A stretch of DNA of 64,000 bases from Blastococcus saxobsidens. GTDB taxonomy: Bacteria > Actinomycetota > Actinomycetes > Mycobacteriales > Geodermatophilaceae. Positions 33,991-42,469 of this stretch are shown here, piece by piece. The DNA lies in NCBI RefSeq assembly GCF_010682065.1, contig NZ_JAAGWG010000001.1:62001-126000 (forward strand). The letters are read 5' to 3'. Under the pieces are notes generated by a model, which ran no database searches, was not told the origin of the DNA, and worked only from the letters and a program-made list of their open reading frames with translations. Position 1 is the stretch's first letter, and every line of letters begins with the position of its first letter. Position numbers and translations under genes: made by a program.

Positions 33991-35340
33991 CTACGCCTGC
34001 CGGGCCGGCTCCGGCCCGGGCTTGACGTCGAGGCCGAGGTCCAGGTGGTGCTCCTGCTCCGCGTGGCCGCGGGGCTGGTGCGCGAGGGCCTCGGGGTTCT
34101 CGTAGGCGCTCTCGGCGTGCAGGGCCTTGTCCAGGCCCTCCCGCTCCTGCTCGTCGGTGACGCGGATCCCGATGGTCCGGTCGAGGACCTTCGCGATGAC
34201 GAACGTGAGCGTGAACGTCCAGGCACAGGTGGCCAGCAGCGCCACGGCCTGCCGGCCGAGCAGCCCGGGGTCGCCGCCGTAGAGGAGGCCGGTCTCGCCG
34301 ATCGGCGCGTCGGGGTGGGCGAGCAGCCCGATGGCGAGCGCACCCACGATCCCGCCGACCAGGTGCAGCGCGACGACGTCCAGCGCGTCGTCGTAGCCCA
34401 GCCGGTGCTTGAGCAGGACGGCGAAGTAGCAGACGACCCCGGCCCCGGCACCGATGAGCAGCGCGCCGATCGGTGAGACGACGCCGCACGACGGCGTGAT
34501 GGCGACCAGTGCCGCGATCGCGCCGGAGCAGGCGCCGAGCGTGGTGGCGTGCCCGTCGCGGAGCTTCTCGACGACCAGCCAGGCGCAGGTGCCGGCGCAG
34601 GCGGCGGCGAGGGTGTTGAAGATGGCCACCGCGGCGTCGTTGTCCGCCGCGCCGAGGGCGGAGCCGTCGAAACCCAACCAGCCGGTGAGCAGCAGGCCGA
34701 CGCCGACGATGACGAACGGCAGGTTGTGCGCCTTGGGCTGGACCGGCCAGGTGCGGCGCTTGCCCAGGACGATGGCGAGCGCCAGGGCGGCGATGCCGGA
34801 GTTGACGTGGATGGGCGTGGAGCCGGCGTAGTCGACCGCGCCGACGACGTTGGCCAGCCAACCGCCGGTGGTGGTGTCGCTGTCGAAGGCGAACACCCAG
34901 TGGGCCACGGGCAGGTAGCACAGGGTCACCCAGAGGGCGGCGAAGACCATCCAGGCGCCGAACTTCATCCGGTCGGCCGCCGCGCCGGCGATGATCCCGA
35001 TCGTGAGGCCGGCGAAGCCGAGGTGGATCGTCGCCAGCGCCAGGGGCGGCAGGGCGGCGCCCTCGTCCGGGGTGAGCAGCTGCCCCAGGCCCGCGTACTC
35101 GAGCGGATTGCCGAGCACCCCGGCGCCGCCCAGGGAGTCGCCGAAGACGGCGGAGTAGCCGAAGGCCACCCAGACGAAGGCGGTCAGGGCGAAGGCGCCG
35201 AAGACCATCATCATCATGTTGGTCGTCGTCCGGCGGGACACCATGCCGCCGTAGAAGAGGACGAGCCCCGGCAGCATGAGGATGACGGCGATGATCGCCG
35301 TCAGCAGCCATGCCGTGTTGCCCGCGGTCGTGGGGTCCAT
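33991..35340 (-). CDS. amt: Ammonium transporter
   Basis: 449 residues, about eleven helices. MDPTTAGNTAWLLTAIIAVILMLPGLVLFYGGMVSRRTTTNMMMM is the typical Amt/MEP start; the pore region shows WMVFAALWVTLCYLPVAHWVF, and GGIVGALAIGLLAHP lies near the end. ATG 35340 is chosen because GGAGG lies six bases upstream; an earlier start would overlap the operator region. The cytoplasmic tail is rich in His/Glu/Pro. No glnK gene follows. Two operator-like repeats (35381-35432) lie just upstream and match those in front of the glutamine synthetase gene. Confidence 0.95.
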   Translation of the reverse strand: MDPTTAGNTAWLLTAIIAVILMLPGLVLFYGGMVSRRTTTNMMMMVFGAFALTAFVWVAFGYSAVFGDSLGGAGVLGNPLEYAGLGQLLTPDEGAALPPLALATIHLGFAGLTIGIIAGAAADRMKFGAWMVFAALWVTLCYLPVAHWVFAFDSDTTTGGWLANVVGAVDYAGSTPIHVNSGIAALALAIVLGKRRTWPVQPKAHNLPFVIVGVGLLLTGWLGFDGSALGAADNDAAVAIFNTLAAACAGTCAWLVVEKLRDGHATTLGACSGAIAALVAITPSCGVVSPIGALLIGAGAGVVCYFAVLLKHRLGYDDALDVVALHLVGGIVGALAIGLLAHPDAPIGETGLLYGGDPGLLGRQAVALLATCAWTFTLTFVIAKVLDRTIGIRVTDEQEREGLDKALHAESAYENPEALAHQPRGHAEQEHHLDLGLDVKPGPEPARQA

Positions 35341-35380
35341 GTGCGCCTCCAGGGGGTTCCAGCCCGGGCGCACCGACACC

Positions 35381-35432
35381 TTCGATGCGCTATCGGAATA
35401 GTGCGGAGGCGCCGTTCCGATGGCTTATCGAA
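35381..35432. promoter_or_regulatory. Paired 18-bp operators upstream of amt
   Basis: TTCGATGCGCTATCGGAA (35381-35398) and TTCCGATGGCTTATCGAA (35415-35432) are inverted-repeat sites; the second is in opposite orientation. Their starts are 34 bases apart. With the two sites at 36214-36265 they give a consensus TTCGAYRMSYYATCGRAA. They lie 41-92 bases before the amt start and are probably bound by the adjacent TetR protein. Confidence 0.7.
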
Positions 35433-35447
35433 TCGATGTCGCTCTGG

Positions 35448-36185
35448 TTACGTCTCGTCCAGGACCGCCATCGCGCCCCGCTCGGCGTCGGCCGCGCGGG
35501 CCGGGTCGACGAGCAGGGCGCGGACCGCCGTCCCCGCCGCGAGCCGGGCGGCGTCGGCCGGCCCGCCGAGCGCGGCACCCCGCTCGGCGGCGTCCGGCGT
35601 CGGGCTGCGGAACCGGTGCTGGATCCCTTCGGTCTGAGCGAGGCAGGCGAGGGTCGCGGTCCGCGCGTCGCCGGGCACGAAGTCACCCGACCGCATGCCG
35701 GCCTCGACGACGGCCTCGATCTCGGCGCGCAGCCGGCCGTAGTCGGCGAGGATCTCGGCGAAGAACTCCGGCTGCGCGTGCGCGGCGCGCTCGAGGTCGT
35801 AGAAGTCGAGGGCTCCCCGGCACATCTGCAGCACGTCGGCGTAGAGGACGGCGTACAGGTGCTCGGGCGGGGGAGTGGCGGCAGCCGCCAGCCGGTGCGC
35901 GACCTCGAGGGACTCCCGGTTGGCGCCGGTCAGCGCCCGCAGCAGGTCCTCCTTGGAGCGGAACCAGTAGTAGACCGAGGACTGCCCCAGGCCGACCGTG
36001 CGGGCGATCTCGGACATCGTCGTCGCGACGTAGCCTCGGTCGGCGAACAGCCGGGCCGCGGCGTCGAGGATCTCCTGCCGTGGATCACCCGCCGGCGCCG
36101 CACCGGTGCGTCGGGGCCGTCCGACCGTGCGCGGCCGGTCGGTGGTGGTGTCGGGGCCGGCGCTGGGTGTCACGGGATCCTCCAC
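35448..36185 (-). CDS. TetR family regulator of the amt / glutamine synthetase block
   Basis: 245 residues. A disordered Thr/Pro/Arg leader of ~35 residues is followed by a canonical HTH (ILDAAARLFADRGYVATTMSEIARTVGLGQSSVYYWFRSKEDLL) and a helical ligand domain. It is divergent from the glutamine synthetase gene and lies between the two operator pairs, one before amt and one in its own divergent promoter. This arrangement points to local control of ammonium uptake and assimilation plus autoregulation. GTG 36185 is the assumed start; GTG 36173 is possible. The ligand is unknown. Confidence 0.85.
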   Translation of the reverse strand: MEDPVTPSAGPDTTTDRPRTVGRPRRTGAAPAGDPRQEILDAAARLFADRGYVATTMSEIARTVGLGQSSVYYWFRSKEDLLRALTGANRESLEVAHRLAAAATPPPEHLYAVLYADVLQMCRGALDFYDLERAAHAQPEFFAEILADYGRLRAEIEAVVEAGMRSGDFVPGDARTATLACLAQTEGIQHRFRSPTPDAAERGAALGGPADAARLAAGTAVRALLVDPARAADAERGAMAVLDET

Positions 36186-36213
36186 GGGCGGAAGTTAACA
36201 CGGGTGCAATGGT

Positions 36214-36265
36214 TTCGATGCCCCATCGGAATACCGGACGGGCATCTTTCGACGAGTCATCGAAA
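36214..36265. promoter_or_regulatory. Paired 18-bp operators in the tetR-glnT divergent promoter
   Basis: TTCGATGCCCCATCGGAA (36214-36231) and TTCGACGAGTCATCGAAA (36248-36265) match the amt-upstream sites at 11 invariant positions of 18. Their starts are again 34 bases apart. The second site ends 21 bases before the glnT ATG, so binding there would block transcription initiation or early elongation. Confidence 0.7.
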
Positions 36266-36286
36266 CACGTCGTCGAGGAGGACACC

Positions 36287-37654
36287 ATGACCGCCACCAT
36301 CGGAACCGGAACCCAGGACGTCGAGGCCGTCCGCGCCCGGCTGGAGGCGGCCGGCGTCCGCTACGCCCTGGCCGGCTTCAGCGACCTGCACGGGCGGCTG
36401 AAGGGCAAGGTCGTCCCGCTGTCGCACCTGTCCAACATGGCCGGGGGCTCGGAGCTCTTCACCGGTGCCGCGGTCGACGGGGTGCCCCAGGAGATCAGCG
36501 ACGAGGAGGTGGCCGCCGTCCCCGACCTCGAGCGCGGGTTCCAGCTGCCGTGGAAGCCGGAGGTGGCCTACTTCCCCTCCACCCTCTACACCGAGGGCAA
36601 GCCGTTCGAGGCCGGCGCCCGGCACATCCTGCAGCGCCAGGTGGCCGCGGCGGCCGAGCTCGGGTTCACCTTCAACCTCGGCATCGAGACGGAGTTCTTC
36701 GTCCTCAAGGACGGCGAGAACGGCCCCGAGGAGGTCTCGGAGCGCGACACCGCGGCCAAGCCCTGCTACGACCTGACGACGACGCTGGACAACTTCGGCT
36801 GGCTCACCGAGCTCGTCGAGGCGATGGACACCCTCGGCTGGGACGTCTACTCCTTCGACCACGAGGACGCCCGCGGCCAGTTCGAGATCGACTTCATGTA
36901 CGCCGACGCCCTGACCAGCGCCGACCGGGTGGCCTTCTTCCGGATGATGGCCGGCGAGATCGCCCGCAAGCACGGCTACTTCGCCTCGTTCATGGCCAAG
37001 CCGTTCGCCGACCGCACCGGCTCGGGCGCGCACTTCAACATGTCGCTGGCCGACCGCGAGACCGGCACCAACCTCTTCGCCGAGGGGGAGGATCCCAAGG
37101 GCGTGGGCGTCACGGCGCTCGGCTACTCCTTCATCGCCGGCGTGCTGCGGCACGCGAAGGCGATCAGCGCCGTCATCGCCCCGACGGTGAACAGCTACAA
37201 GCGGCTGGTGCGCGGGGGCTCGACGTCGGGCTCGACGTGGGCGCCGGTGTTCGTGAGCTACGGCGACAACAACCGCACCAACATGATCCGCATCCCGCTG
37301 GCCGGGGGCCGGGTGGAGTGCCGGGCGGCGGACATCAGCTGCAACCCCTACCTGGGCGCGGCGATGATCCTGGCCGCCGGCCTGGAGGGGGTGCGCGAGC
37401 AGCTGGACCCGGGGGCGCCGCACACCGAGAACATGTACTCCTACACCGAGGCGCAGGTGGCCGAGCTGGGCGTGGGGATGCTGCCCCGCGACCTGTCCGC
37501 GGCGATCGACGAGTTCGAGGCCGACTCGCTGTCCCGCGAGGTGTTCGGCGAGGCGCTGTACAACTCCTTCATCGACTACAAGCGCGCCGAGTGGGACTCC
37601 TACCAGTCCCACATCTCCACCTGGGAGACGGAGCGCTACCTCAAGTTCTTCTGA
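36287..37654 (+). CDS. glnT: Glutamine synthetase, type III (GlnT-like)
   Basis: 455 residues. GS motifs are present: FSDLHGRLKGKVVPL in the N-terminal beta-grasp, the metal-site GIETEFFVL, FDHEDARGQFEIDF, the His-loop GSGAHFNMSL, NSYKRLVRGG and the substrate-Arg region RIPLAGGRVECRAADISCNPYL. The pattern and length match the GlnT/type III group, which is distinct from GlnA-I and usually not adenylylated at the GlnA site. It may make glutamine or act on a related amine. ATG 36287 follows GAGGAGG. Paired operators and an adjacent TetR imply substrate- or nitrogen-dependent control. Confidence 0.82.
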   Translation: MTATIGTGTQDVEAVRARLEAAGVRYALAGFSDLHGRLKGKVVPLSHLSNMAGGSELFTGAAVDGVPQEISDEEVAAVPDLERGFQLPWKPEVAYFPSTLYTEGKPFEAGARHILQRQVAAAAELGFTFNLGIETEFFVLKDGENGPEEVSERDTAAKPCYDLTTTLDNFGWLTELVEAMDTLGWDVYSFDHEDARGQFEIDFMYADALTSADRVAFFRMMAGEIARKHGYFASFMAKPFADRTGSGAHFNMSLADRETGTNLFAEGEDPKGVGVTALGYSFIAGVLRHAKAISAVIAPTVNSYKRLVRGGSTSGSTWAPVFVSYGDNNRTNMIRIPLAGGRVECRAADISCNPYLGAAMILAAGLEGVREQLDPGAPHTENMYSYTEAQVAELGVGMLPRDLSAAIDEFEADSLSREVFGEALYNSFIDYKRAEWDSYQSHISTWETERYLKFF

Positions 37655-38646
37655 TGGCGGCGACGCTGGACCTGGGCAGGTTCGCGCTGGAGTCCGGCGC
37701 GAACCTGCCCGCCCGGCTCGTGCACGCCACGCACGGCACGCTCGACGCCGACGGCGGCAACGCCGTGCTGGTGCCGAGCTACTACACGGGCACTTCCGAC
37801 AGCTACCTGCCGTGGATCGGCCCGGGGCGGGTGCTGGACACCGAGCGGCTGTTCGTCGTCGTGGTGGACATGCTGGGCAACGGGGTGTCGACGTCGCCGT
37901 CCAACGCCCCGGCGGGGGTGGGCGGGCCGGACTACCCGGTGGTGACCGTCCGGGACCAGGTGCGGGCCCAGCGCCTGCTGCTGGACTCGCTCGACGTGGA
38001 CCGGCTGCGGCTGGTCGTGGGCTGGTCGATGGGGGCGATGCAGGCCTACGAGTGGGCGGTCACCTTCCCCGACGACGTCGACGCGCTGCTGCCGATCTGC
38101 GGAGCCGCCCGCTGCTCGCCGCACAATCGCGTCTTCCTGGAGGGGGTGCGGGCGGCGCTGACGGCCGACCCGGCGTTCGACGGCGGGCGGTACGCGGCAC
38201 CGCCGGTCGCCGGGCTGGAGGCGTTCGGGCGGGTGTACGCGGGCTGGGCGTACTCCCGGGACTTCTTCCACTCCGGCACCTACCGCGAGCTGGGGTACCC
38301 GAGCGTGCAGGCGGTGCTCGACGGCTGGGCGGCCGACCACGCGGCCCTGGACGCCAACGACCTGCTGGCGATGATGGACACCTGGCTGAGCGGCGACGTC
38401 GGCCGGGACCGGCCGGGTGGCTACGAGGCAGCGCTGCGCAGCATCCGGGCCCGGACGATCGTGATGCCGTCGACGACGGACGCCTACTTCACGCCGGCCG
38501 ACTCCGAGGTCGAGGCGTCGCTGGTGCCGGGAGCGGAGCTGCGCCCGCTCGAGTCGGAGCTCGGGCACATCGCCGGGCGGCCGGGCGTCCGGGCAACCGA
38601 GACGGCCGTGATCGCCGGGGCGGTGCGCGACCTGCTCGGCGGGTGA
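37654..38646 (+). CDS. Alpha/beta hydrolase, homoserine O-acetyltransferase (MetX)-like
   Basis: 330 residues. GNAVLVPSYYTGTSDSY, FVVVVDMLGNGVSTSPSN and the nucleophile elbow VGWSMGAMQAYEWAV are typical of the MetX-like branch. The acid lies in STTDAYFTPADSE and the catalytic His in SELGHIAGRPG. Family members acetylate or hydrolyse small substrates. The ATG shares a base with the stop of glnT (TGATG), so the two are translationally coupled. A role in processing a product or precursor of the GlnT reaction is likely but not proven. Confidence 0.85.
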   Translation: MAATLDLGRFALESGANLPARLVHATHGTLDADGGNAVLVPSYYTGTSDSYLPWIGPGRVLDTERLFVVVVDMLGNGVSTSPSNAPAGVGGPDYPVVTVRDQVRAQRLLLDSLDVDRLRLVVGWSMGAMQAYEWAVTFPDDVDALLPICGAARCSPHNRVFLEGVRAALTADPAFDGGRYAAPPVAGLEAFGRVYAGWAYSRDFFHSGTYRELGYPSVQAVLDGWAADHAALDANDLLAMMDTWLSGDVGRDRPGGYEAALRSIRARTIVMPSTTDAYFTPADSEVEASLVPGAELRPLESELGHIAGRPGVRATETAVIAGAVRDLLGG

Positions 38647-38844
38647 GCGGCCGCGGCCGGGTGGGCGCGGGGCCGCCGCCGCACCGACAGGTGAGCGCGG
38701 AAAGGTGCTGCTCAGGCAGCGGTTGCCCTTGACGGGATTGCGCCCCATGTGGCTTCCTGGCGGCCCCTCCGACGGCGCCGCGGCGCGGTCGGAGGTCTGA
38801 GAGCAGGGCCGAGAAGTCCGGCCGACCGGCGAGGGGTGCCCACG

Positions 38845-39894
38845 ATGCAGGCGGTTCCCCGAACAGGCTTCGTCTCCGTACCGGGCATGGACGTGGTCCC
38901 GGACGCGCACTGGGACAAGGTCATCGGCGAGGTGGGCCCGCTCGAGACGTACCTGAGGTGCGCCTATCACCGCGTCTCCGCCCACGCGGAACCGCCGGGA
39001 ACCCGGCCGGTGCTGCTCCTCCACAGCGACGGCGGGGCCGAGATCGCCCTGCCGCTGCTGCTCCGCCCGCTACCGGACGGCAGCGGGTGGGACGCGACCA
39101 GCGCGTACGGCTACGGCGGGCCCGTCGGCACGGCCTCCCGGGCGACGGCGGCGTTCGGAGAGGCCCTCGACCGGTGGGCCCGGGAGAACAGGGTCGTGAC
39201 GACCTTCCTCCGCCTGCACCCGCTGGTGGGCAACGTGGCGCTGGTGCCCGCGGGTGCCGAGCTCGTGTCGCCCGGCCCCACCGTCGCCTGGGACGTCACA
39301 CCCGGTCGGGACCTGGCGGCCGCACAGCACGCGCACCACCGTCGGGCTGTCGCCCGTGCGCGGAAGGCCGGGGTGACCGTGCGGATCGTGGAGGCCCCGG
39401 AGACGCTGGACCGGTTCCGGGAGCTGTACGAGGAGACGATGCGGCGCCAGCGTGCGGACACCTTCTACCTCTTCCCTGACGCCTACTGGGCCGCGCTGGA
39501 GGCCGAGCGGCACGAGCTCGGCGTGGTCGTCGTCGAGGGGTGGCTGGACGGCGAGGTGGCCGCGGCCCTGCTGTGCTTCGCGGGCGGGCCGTGGCTGCAC
39601 TACCACCTCGGCGGGTCCTCCGACGCCGGTCGCACGGTCGGGGCCTCACACCTCTGCTTCCTGTCGGCGGCGACGTGGGCGCAGTCCAGAGGCATGAGCC
39701 GGTTCCACCTGGGTGGCGGCACGGCGGGGGGCGCGGAGTCGCCGTTGTTCGTGTTCAAGAGACGGTTCGACCCCGGCTCAGAGCCGTTGGCCTTCTCCGT
39801 CGCGAAGCTGGTGCACGACCCGGCGCGTCACGCGGCGCTGGCCGGCACCGATTCGACCGCCGGCTTCTTCCCGCCGTGGCGCAGCCCGGCCTGA
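38845..39894 (+). CDS. FemAB/GNAT-like acyltransferase
   Basis: 349 residues. DATSAYGYGGPVGTASRATAAFGEALDRWARE, HHRRAVARARKAGVTVRIVEAPETLDRFRELYEETMRRQRADTFYLFPDAYW and LHYHLGGSSDAGR...FHLGGGTAGGAESPLFVFKRRF match the peptidoglycan-bridge (FemX) / BioF2-like group of GNAT-fold proteins in polysaccharide and wall loci. ATG 38845 starts a compact protein; the open frame upstream is Arg-rich. About 200 bases separate it from the preceding gene, with a CCTCCGAC/GTCGGAGG hairpin in that gap, so it is probably a separate unit. Confidence 0.75.
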   Translation: MQAVPRTGFVSVPGMDVVPDAHWDKVIGEVGPLETYLRCAYHRVSAHAEPPGTRPVLLLHSDGGAEIALPLLLRPLPDGSGWDATSAYGYGGPVGTASRATAAFGEALDRWARENRVVTTFLRLHPLVGNVALVPAGAELVSPGPTVAWDVTPGRDLAAAQHAHHRRAVARARKAGVTVRIVEAPETLDRFRELYEETMRRQRADTFYLFPDAYWAALEAERHELGVVVVEGWLDGEVAAALLCFAGGPWLHYHLGGSSDAGRTVGASHLCFLSAATWAQSRGMSRFHLGGGTAGGAESPLFVFKRRFDPGSEPLAFSVAKLVHDPARHAALAGTDSTAGFFPPWRSPA

Positions 39895-39934
39895 GCCGGC
39901 CGTCCCTCATCGCACCGGCGATGGCCGGCAGGCC

Positions 39935-40732
39935 TCAGACGATGCCGCTGTCGATCGACTGCTGCCAGGACATCTCGTCGATGACCGCGCGCTTCTCGAC
40001 GTCGTCGAAGCGCACCTTCTTCCAGGTGTGCCCCTGCTCGGTGCCGGCCGTGGCGCTGCGGTGCCACTCGCCCTTGCGGGTCAGGAACCAGGAGCGGCCG
40101 TGGTAGCCGGAGCCGGTCAACAGCCAGCCGGAGAGGCTGGTGATCCCGGTCCGCTGCTTCTGCGGGTCGCGGGCGTAGGGGAGGAGGTAGAGGCAGACGT
40201 CGGTGAACTCGGCGGCGGTCAGGCCGCGGAGCACGTGGACGGCGGAGCGGATCTCCTGCTGGGTGCGCTTCTGGTCGCGGGCGTAGAGGATCCAGACGGC
40301 GTCCTCGTCGGCGAGCTCGAGCAGGGTGGTGCGCTGCCGGAGGCGCTCGGCCTCGGCGGCGGCGGCCTCCTCCTCGCGGCGGCGCTCCTCGGCGGCGGCG
40401 GCCGAGCGTGCGCGCACCCGGGCGATGGCGAGGTCGCGGTCGCAGACCCGCCAGCCCTGCCAGAGGTCGGAGTGGTCGGCGCACACCATGCGGGAGCACT
40501 CGGTGCACTCGCCGACGGCGGGGTCACCGCAGCGGCATCGTGCCGAGCCGACCCTGTCGTCGTCGCTCTGGACGTAGACCTTGCCGCAGCGACGTTCCGT
40601 CACGGTGGCAATGGACGACGGAGCGACGCCGGCGGCGACAGGCTGGCCGGTTGGGACTAGGGCGTCGCAGCGCCAGTACCCGGGAAGGATCTGCGTGCGT
40701 GCGTCAGTCGCCCCACAAGAGGGACATGGCAT
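39935..40732 (-). CDS. Zinc-ribbon/coiled-coil protein, paralogue 2
   Basis: 265 residues, the near-identical twin of the protein at 32866-33663: the same zinc-ribbon Cys pattern, coiled coil and C-terminal domain, with substitutions mostly conservative and concentrated in the linker and in the ARDPQKQRTGITS region. DNA identity also extends some 25 bases upstream of the start (GGCATGCGCGAAGCCTAG). Both copies have the same orientation and are 7,069 bases apart. The function is unknown. Confidence 0.8.
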   Translation of the reverse strand: MPCPSCGATDARTQILPGYWRCDALVPTGQPVAAGVAPSSIATVTERRCGKVYVQSDDDRVGSARCRCGDPAVGECTECSRMVCADHSDLWQGWRVCDRDLAIARVRARSAAAAEERRREEEAAAAEAERLRQRTTLLELADEDAVWILYARDQKRTQQEIRSAVHVLRGLTAAEFTDVCLYLLPYARDPQKQRTGITSLSGWLLTGSGYHGRSWFLTRKGEWHRSATAGTEQGHTWKKVRFDDVEKRAVIDEMSWQQSIDSGIV

Positions 40733-41037
40733 GCGCGAAGCCTAGAAGCGCTGGATGCGGCTGCAGCTGTGGAACCATCACGTGTCGGCCGCGTCCCAGC
40801 ACGTACGTCACAGCCGCCACGGCTGATACCTGACGACTCCGCCACCCGCTCGCTGGGGCCGCGCCAGCGGGCCCTCTAAACCCCGTAGGACCGCCCACGT
40901 CCAAGAATTGTCCGCATGGCTATCCGCGAAAGATCAAACTGCCGGCGCGGGCCCTGTGACGAAGCCGGCAATCGGGGAGGTTAGCCGCCGACCCTTGGCG
41001 CCCAGCGACGGGACGTCCTCAGTAGCGCCCGCCCACT
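40733..41037. other. Non-coding stretch left of the IS element
   Basis: About 300 bases without a supported gene, more mixed in composition than the flanks. A CGCTGG/CCAGCG inverted repeat lies near 40852-40870. The stretch ends at the target duplication of the IS256-type element. Confidence 0.4.
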
Positions 41038-41045
41038 TACCGCAC
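41038..41045 (+). repeat. 8-bp target site duplication, left copy
   Basis: TACCGCAC directly before the left terminal inverted repeat; the same eight bases follow the right end at 42462-42469. Eight-base duplications are typical of the IS256 family. Confidence 0.85.
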
Positions 41046-42461
41046 GGTGACGTCCCGCTGCGTGGTGGATGTAGTCCTCACCGTGCTGGGTCAGCGGTGT
41101 GGTGACTATGACGCGATCAGGGCCGGTTGCGCCACCTCCTCCTTGGACGGACTCGGCCGGTTGAGCGCGGCCATGGAGCCCTCTGAGAGGTAGCGGCGGT
41201 CGGAGACCTGCCATTCGTCGTGGGCCTCAACCAGGACGGCGCCGGCCAGGCGGAGCAAGGCTGCGGGGTTGGGGAAGACACCCACGACGTCGGTGCGCCG
41301 CTTGATCTCCTTGTTCAGCCGTTCCAGAGGATTGGTCGACCAGACCTTCTTCCAGTGCGCGACGGGGAAGCCGGTGAAGGCCAGCAGATCGTCCGCGGCT
41401 TCGCGCAGCATGGCCTCCACCTGCGGGAACTGGCGGCCGAGCATGCCGGCGATGACGTCGAGCTGGGAGCGCACGTGTTCGGCATCGGGCTGGGCGAAGA
41501 CGGTGCGGATCGCGGCGGCGACCATCTCAGCGTTGCCCTTCGGGACCCGGGCCAGCACATTGCGCATGAAGTGCACCCGGCAGCGCTGCCACGCCGCGCC
41601 GAGCAGCACCGCACTGATGGCCGCCTTCAGCCCGGCGTGGGCATCGGAGATGACCAGCTGGGTGCCACTCAGGCCGCGGGCCTTCAGCGAGCGCAGGAAT
41701 GCCGTCCAGAAGGCGCCGTCCTCGCTGTCGCCGACGGCGAAGCCGAGCACCTCCCGGTGCCCGTCGGCGGCCACCCCGGTGGCGATCACCACCGCCTGGG
41801 AGACCACCCGCCGGCTGACCCGCGCCTTGCAGTAGGTGGCGTCCAGGAACACGTAGGGAAACGCCTGCTCGGCCAGCGAGCGGTCGGCGAATGCGCTCAC
41901 TTCGGCGTCCAGATCGGCGCAGATCCGGGAGACCTCGGACTTGGAGATGCCGGTGTCGGCGCCCAGCGCCTTGACCAGGTCATCGACCTTCCGGGTCGAG
42001 ACACCGTGCAGGTAGGCCTCCATCACCACCGCGAACAGTGCCTGGTCGATTCGCCGGCGCCGTTCCAGCAGCGAGGGGAAGAACGATCCGGCGCGCAGCT
42101 TGGGGATCCGCAGTTCCAGATCCCCAGCGGTCGTGGTCAGCGTGCGTGGGCGGGAGCCGTTGCGCTGGGCGGTGCGGGCATCGGTGCGCTCGTGCGGGGC
42201 GGCGCCGATGACCGCGGTGAGCTCGGCCTCGATCAAGGCCTGGTAGATCGTGGTCGCCGCCGACCGGATCCGGTCATCGACGTCGGCAGCCTTCAGTGCC
42301 TCCAGCACCTCGAGCAGGGCAGACTGGTCCAGGGCCATCGTGTGTTGTGTCCTTCCGCGAGAACCATTGGCGTGGTCTCGCTGACCATCACACGATGGCC
42401 CCTCTACGTGATCACTCACGCGAACGGGACCTGGACTTACACCACCCGCAGGGACGTCACC
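41046..42461 (-). mobile_element. IS256 family insertion sequence, 1416 bp, apparently intact
   Basis: The left end 41046 begins GGTGACGTCCC and the right end 42461 finishes GGGACGTCACC. The imperfect inverted repeats extend about 29-32 bases (41046-41077 against 42433-42461, with GTAGTCC and GGACTTAC inside). Both sides carry the same 8-bp duplication. One full transposase gene is inside. An unbroken duplication and gene suggest recent insertion. It sits at the left edge of the lower-GC polysaccharide cassette. Confidence 0.9.
41106..42338 (-). CDS. IS256 family transposase
   Basis: 410 residues, full length for the family. The DDE triad can be placed in FLDATYCKARV, VISDAHAGLKAAI and STNPLERLNKEIKRRTDVVGVFPN, with the C/DH-type RCRVHFMRNVLARVPK between. 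ATG 42338 (MALDQSALLEVLEALK) matches family N-termini; the frame is open upstream beyond the element end, but those codons are not part of the protein. No frameshift or internal stop. Confidence 0.95.
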   Translation of the reverse strand: MALDQSALLEVLEALKAADVDDRIRSAATTIYQALIEAELTAVIGAAPHERTDARTAQRNGSRPRTLTTTAGDLELRIPKLRAGSFFPSLLERRRRIDQALFAVVMEAYLHGVSTRKVDDLVKALGADTGISKSEVSRICADLDAEVSAFADRSLAEQAFPYVFLDATYCKARVSRRVVSQAVVIATGVAADGHREVLGFAVGDSEDGAFWTAFLRSLKARGLSGTQLVISDAHAGLKAAISAVLLGAAWQRCRVHFMRNVLARVPKGNAEMVAAAIRTVFAQPDAEHVRSQLDVIAGMLGRQFPQVEAMLREAADDLLAFTGFPVAHWKKVWSTNPLERLNKEIKRRTDVVGVFPNPAALLRLAGAVLVEAHDEWQVSDRRYLSEGSMAALNRPSPSKEEVAQPALIAS

Positions 42462-42469
42462 TACCGCAC
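42462..42469 (+). repeat. 8-bp target site duplication, right copy
   Basis: TACCGCAC directly after the right inverted repeat, identical to 41038-41045. Confidence 0.85.

Noticed and set aside
35381-36265. GlnR boxes as explanation of the repeats near amt and glnT
   Set aside because: The sites are perfect-type inverted repeats TTCGAY...RTCGAA-like and lack the GTnAC/GaAAC half-site pattern known for GlnR; the adjacent TetR is the simpler candidate.
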